Of a stretch of 17,053 nucleotides of DNA, positions 14,445 through 17,053 are shown piece by piece. This stretch comes from Faucicola sp937889485 (GTDB taxonomy: Bacteria; Pseudomonadota; Gammaproteobacteria; Pseudomonadales; Moraxellaceae). Both the position numbers and the translations under genes were made by a program. Position 1 is the first letter of the stretch; each line of letters opens with the position of its first letter. Under the pieces are notes generated by a model. That model was given only the letters and a program-made list of their open reading frames with translations. It was not told the origin of the DNA and made no database searches. The stretch covers positions 1 to 17,053 of the forward strand of contig JBOFWQ010000029.1 of assembly GCA_051653685.1 (NCBI GenBank), given 5' to 3'.

Positions 14445-15674
14445 ATGTTGCACCCATCTTCTTATCGTTTTACCTCTGATCCGTTTTTTAAGCGGTTATT
14501 TATTTTAATTTTTATGGTAGTTATGGGGTATGTGCTTTATCAGCTACAATCTGTGATTTGGCCGTTTGTCGTGGCGTTTGTGTTGTCTTATGCGGTTAAT
14601 CCACTGGTGCAAAAATTGCAAGATCGCTTAAAAATTCGGCGCTGGGTGGCAATTTTATTGGTATATTTATCTACTTCACTGGTGTTTGGCTTGATTTTGT
14701 GGTGGCTCGTGCCGCTGGTGTGGGATCAAATTCAGGCTGCGTGGCGTTATGTGCCTACCACTATTGATTATTATAATAATACGTTACGCGGTTGGGTGCG
14801 GTCGCATACGCCTGTGCGGCTACCCGCTATTCAAGTGCGCGATATGTCAAAGGGATTGGTCGATTATTTAAAGGAAAATTATAATATTACCGATGCGCGG
14901 TCATTTTTTACCAATCTGCTGTTGTCTGGGATGAACATTATTAATGTGGCAGGTATTGTGGTGTTGGTGCCTATTTTAATGTTTTATTTTTTGTATAACT
15001 GGGATGAACGTTTGGTTAAGCTTCGTCATGCCATTCCAAACCGTTACGTGCCCTCGGTTTACCGTATTGCCAAAGAAAGCGATGAGGCGCTGATGTCCTT
15101 TATTAAGGGACAGTTGCTGGTGATGATTTTGCTTGGCATGGTGTATGCTGTGCAGCTACAGTTGATTGGGCTCAAGGTTGGGTTAATCATTGGTATGATT
15201 GCAGGTATTGCAAGTTTTGTCCCGTATTTGGGTTTTACTTTGGGATTTATTGCTGCCATTATCGCTGGGTTGTTCCAGTTTGGTGTGGACTGGGTGCACC
15301 TGTTATTGATTGTGGGGGCATTTATGGTGGGGCAGGCGGTGGAAGGCTATATTCTACAGCCGCTGCTATTGGGCGATAAAATTGGATTGTCACCGCTTTG
15401 GGTGATGTTTGCAGTACTGGCAGGCGCGGCATTGGCAGGGATTGTCGGTATGTTGGTGGCGCTACCACTGGCGGCAGTGATTAATGTGCTATTGCGCCAT
15501 GCTTATGACAGCTATCGTGATAGTGAGTTTTATAAGGGCAATCGCCAGTATGAATTGTTTAAACAAGAAAATTTTGTAGAAATCAAAAAAGCTGAGCAGG
15601 CGAAAGCGCAAGCCGCGGCAGCCGCTGAACAGCGCACCTCGTGGTTAACTCGCCTCAAAAAAATATTTGGCTAA
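14445..15674 (+). CDS. PerM/YdiK-type AI-2E family transporter (putative permease)
   Basis: Inner-membrane protein of the AI-2E transporter (PF01594) family. 409 residues (E. coli PerM about 353). Two hydrophobic spans near the N-terminus (about 19-60, containing FVVAFVLSYAVNPLV, a family hallmark), another (65-90), a soluble middle region with the 'WDERLVKLRHAIPNRY' type segment (cut here to its first part), then GQLLVMILLGMVYAV and the conserved IGMIAGIASFVPYLG-x-x-LG, EGYILQPLLLGDKIGLSPLWVMF and AGIVGMLVALPLAAV. The C-terminal tail is Ala/Lys/Gln-rich and cytoplasmic. GAGG (14436-14439) is 5 bases before the ATG. Substrate is unknown; members transport autoinducer 2, or act as sodium/proton antiporters, so the symbol is left blank. 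No AI-2 genes are near. Confidence 0.92.
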   Translation: MLHPSSYRFTSDPFFKRLFILIFMVVMGYVLYQLQSVIWPFVVAFVLSYAVNPLVQKLQDRLKIRRWVAILLVYLSTSLVFGLILWWLVPLVWDQIQAAWRYVPTTIDYYNNTLRGWVRSHTPVRLPAIQVRDMSKGLVDYLKENYNITDARSFFTNLLLSGMNIINVAGIVVLVPILMFYFLYNWDERLVKLRHAIPNRYVPSVYRIAKESDEALMSFIKGQLLVMILLGMVYAVQLQLIGLKVGLIIGMIAGIASFVPYLGFTLGFIAAIIAGLFQFGVDWVHLLLIVGAFMVGQAVEGYILQPLLLGDKIGLSPLWVMFAVLAGAALAGIVGMLVALPLAAVINVLLRHAYDSYRDSEFYKGNRQYELFKQENFVEIKKAEQAKAQAAAAAEQRTSWLTRLKKIFG

Positions 15675-15679
15675 TGCTG

Positions 15680-15718
15680 CTATGGGCGGCTAATATAGGC
15701 TGCCCATAGTTAGTGGGC
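15680..15718 (+). terminator. Hairpin(s) after the perM-family gene, possible terminator
   Basis: CTATGGGCGGC (15680-15690) pairs with GCTGCCCATAG (15699-15709), one G-T pair, 8-base loop. GCCCA (15702-15706) can instead pair with TGGGC (15714-15718), so two forms exclude each other. No T run follows the stem directly; TTTTT appears only at 15731-15735 after CCGCGG. Termination is therefore uncertain. Confidence 0.4.
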
Positions 15719-15782
15719 AACCGCGGTGGCTTTTTGTGGTAGGCAATAAACGAAGCCCTAAACAGCCGTGCCATAAATACGT

Positions 15783-15788
15783 TATAAT
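15783..15788 (+). promoter_or_regulatory. Probable -10 element of ttcA
   Basis: TATAAT, 60 bases before the ttcA ATG. The -35 site at 17 bases (AAACAG) is poor. ATGGCG (15787-15792) and CGCCAT (15802-15807) form an inverted repeat around a T run, overlapping the -10 and the predicted start of transcription. Confidence 0.5.
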
Positions 15789-15848
15789 GGCGTTTTTTTA
15801 TCGCCATGGCGGCTACGTTTCGCCCATTTGTCGTTAGTTAGGTAACTT

Positions 15849-17000
15849 ATGCAGTCAAACACTCACGCTTTTATCCGCTCTAGTCAAGATCGTCAGCCTT
15901 TAGATGAAGGTGATAACACAGCGCCTCATTGGAGCGATGATGCCGCTGTCGAACATGACGGGCATAGGTTGCCCGAAGAAGCCCACGCCACCCTTGAAGT
16001 GGTAAATGCGGGTGACCAAGATGCCCAATCGGCACGTTTTCGTAAGCTACAAAAAAAGTTACGTAAGTTGGTGTCATGGGCAATCCGCGACTACAACATG
16101 ATTGAAGATGGCGATGTGGTGATGGTATGTATTTCTGGCGGCAAAGACAGCTTTACGTTACTTGATATCTTATTGTTTTTAAAACGTATTGCGCCCATCA
16201 ACTTTGAGGTGATAGCGGTCAATTTGGATCAAAAACAGCCCAATTATCCAGAGGACGTGTTGCCTAACTATTTGACCCAACACAAAATTCCATACTATAT
16301 TTTAGAAAAAGACACCTACAGCGTGGTCAAGCAAATTATTCCAGAAGGCAAGACTTATTGCTCGGCATGCTCACGGCTGCGCCGTGGTTCATTGTATGGG
16401 TTTGCCAAGCAAATTGGTGCAACCAAAATTGCCTTGGGGCATCACCGCGATGACATGATGGCAACATTTTTCTTAAATCTATTTCATGGCGGTAGTCTAA
16501 AATCAATGCCACCCAAGCTACTATCCGATGATGGGCAAAATATCTTAATTCGACCGCTTGCTTATGTGGAAGAAAAAGACATCATCAAATATGCCAATTA
16601 TAAGCAGTTTCCCATCATCCCTTGTAACTTATGTGGCAGCCAAGAAAACCTGCAGCGCGCTATGATTAATGACATGTTACGTGACTGGGACAAGCAGTAT
16701 CCCAAGCGATTAGACTCAATTTTTGGGGCATTACAAAATGTGGCGCCGTCACAGCTGGCAGATAGACAGTTATTTGACTTTGAAAATCTAACCCTAAGCC
16801 GTGATGAACATATTCGCGTGTTTGAAGGTGAGAAGATTCAAGCAGGATTGATTGATGAGGCACTGCAGCAAAAAGGCGTGCCAGCCGCGCCCGAAGTGCA
16901 AACGTTTGACCCCAATGACCCGACAAAAACAGGCAAAACCACAAGCAACAAAAATCACACTACGGCGCAAAAAATCCCCACCATTAATCCTATAATTTGA
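15849..17000 (+). CDS. ttcA: tRNA 2-thiocytidine(32) synthetase TtcA
   Basis: Fe-S-dependent PP-loop ATPase that thiolates cytidine 32 of certain tRNAs. 383 residues against 311 in E. coli. The core begins near residue 64 (FRKLQKKLRKLV). PP-loop S96-G-G-K-D-S101; VNLDQKQP; C171-x-x-C174 in YCSACSRLRRG; ALGHHRDD; MPPKLLSDDG; IPCNLCGSQENLQR with C259 and C262, one of which would be the third [4Fe-4S] ligand; MLRDWDKQYPKR. About 50 extra acidic, His-containing residues precede the core, and the tail after about residue 335 diverges and ends in a Thr/Lys/Asn-rich low-complexity run. TTAGGT lies 5 bases before the ATG. The 53 bases after the stop show nothing. Confidence 0.97.
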   Translation: MQSNTHAFIRSSQDRQPLDEGDNTAPHWSDDAAVEHDGHRLPEEAHATLEVVNAGDQDAQSARFRKLQKKLRKLVSWAIRDYNMIEDGDVVMVCISGGKDSFTLLDILLFLKRIAPINFEVIAVNLDQKQPNYPEDVLPNYLTQHKIPYYILEKDTYSVVKQIIPEGKTYCSACSRLRRGSLYGFAKQIGATKIALGHHRDDMMATFFLNLFHGGSLKSMPPKLLSDDGQNILIRPLAYVEEKDIIKYANYKQFPIIPCNLCGSQENLQRAMINDMLRDWDKQYPKRLDSIFGALQNVAPSQLADRQLFDFENLTLSRDEHIRVFEGEKIQAGLIDEALQQKGVPAAPEVQTFDPNDPTKTGKTTSNKNHTTAQKIPTINPII

Positions 17001-17053
17001 CCCTTATTGTTAGATACGAGCCCTTAACCTAGCCGCTCCCAACTTACATAGGG

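Noticed and set aside
2559..15075. Frequent TTGCCAAAA-like words (for example near 2561, 4327, 6209, 6590, 10613, 14149, 15068), possible uptake-signal sequence
   Set aside because: Many copies lie in coding sequence where GCCAAA is an ordinary Ala-Lys pair. Enrichment over expectation needs a genome-wide word count, and no uptake word of this form is known to me for the family.
1..17053. Search for tRNA genes, CRISPR arrays, toxin-antitoxin pairs and phage genes
   Set aside because: Nothing with the necessary structure was seen; intergenic regions are short and the repeats present are few and not regularly spaced.

Overview
This 17 kb window reads as an ordinary chromosomal stretch of a gammaproteobacterium, most likely of the family Moraxellaceae (Moraxella/Faucicola/Psychrobacter type). 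The basis is the look of the proteins (SecA, RsmJ, TtcA, UbiA and BioC of gammaproteobacterial type) and the moderate to low GC content; no rRNA or other decisive marker is present. Almost everything is housekeeping. I found no defence island, prophage, CRISPR array, tRNA or rRNA, and I do not claim a new multi-gene system.

Layout. The left edge holds the 3'-truncated mismatch-repair gene mutS on the minus strand, divergent from secA (the Sec translocase motor) across a 237-base promoter region. A small predicted lipoprotein of unknown function follows secA. Next comes a minus-strand group in transcription order tsaB (tRNA t6A synthesis), uppP (undecaprenyl pyrophosphate phosphatase) and rsmJ (16S rRNA m2G1516 methyltransferase). 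Divergent from tsaB is a plus-strand pair: a stand-alone ODP-type di-iron metallo-beta-lactamase-fold protein and, 26 bases on, a bioC-like methyltransferase. ubiA (ubiquinone synthesis) follows with its own TATAAT element and a very clear intrinsic terminator.

Between ubiA and the convergent purine genes lies the only mobile-element trace: a 5'-truncated tnpB (IS200/IS605 type) whose right end runs into the stop codon of purN. purM and purN form the usual purine pair on the minus strand, with a terminator-like hairpin between them. A 378-base non-coding region with several inverted and direct repeats separates purM from the divergent perM-family permease gene. ttcA (tRNA 2-thiocytidine synthesis) closes the window, with unusual low-complexity extensions at both ends.

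Best second looks: (1) the ODP protein and the nested palindromes around its extended -10 promoter; (2) the tnpB remnant abutting purN; (3) the inverted and direct repeats in the purM-perM interval; (4) the family-atypical insertions or extensions in MutS, BioC and TtcA; (5) the uncharacterised lipoprotein after secA. For four genes I moved the start from the longest open frame to an internal ATG: for the ODP gene and purM because of a better-placed Shine-Dalgarno sequence, and for rsmJ and ubiA because the longest frame opens with TTG.
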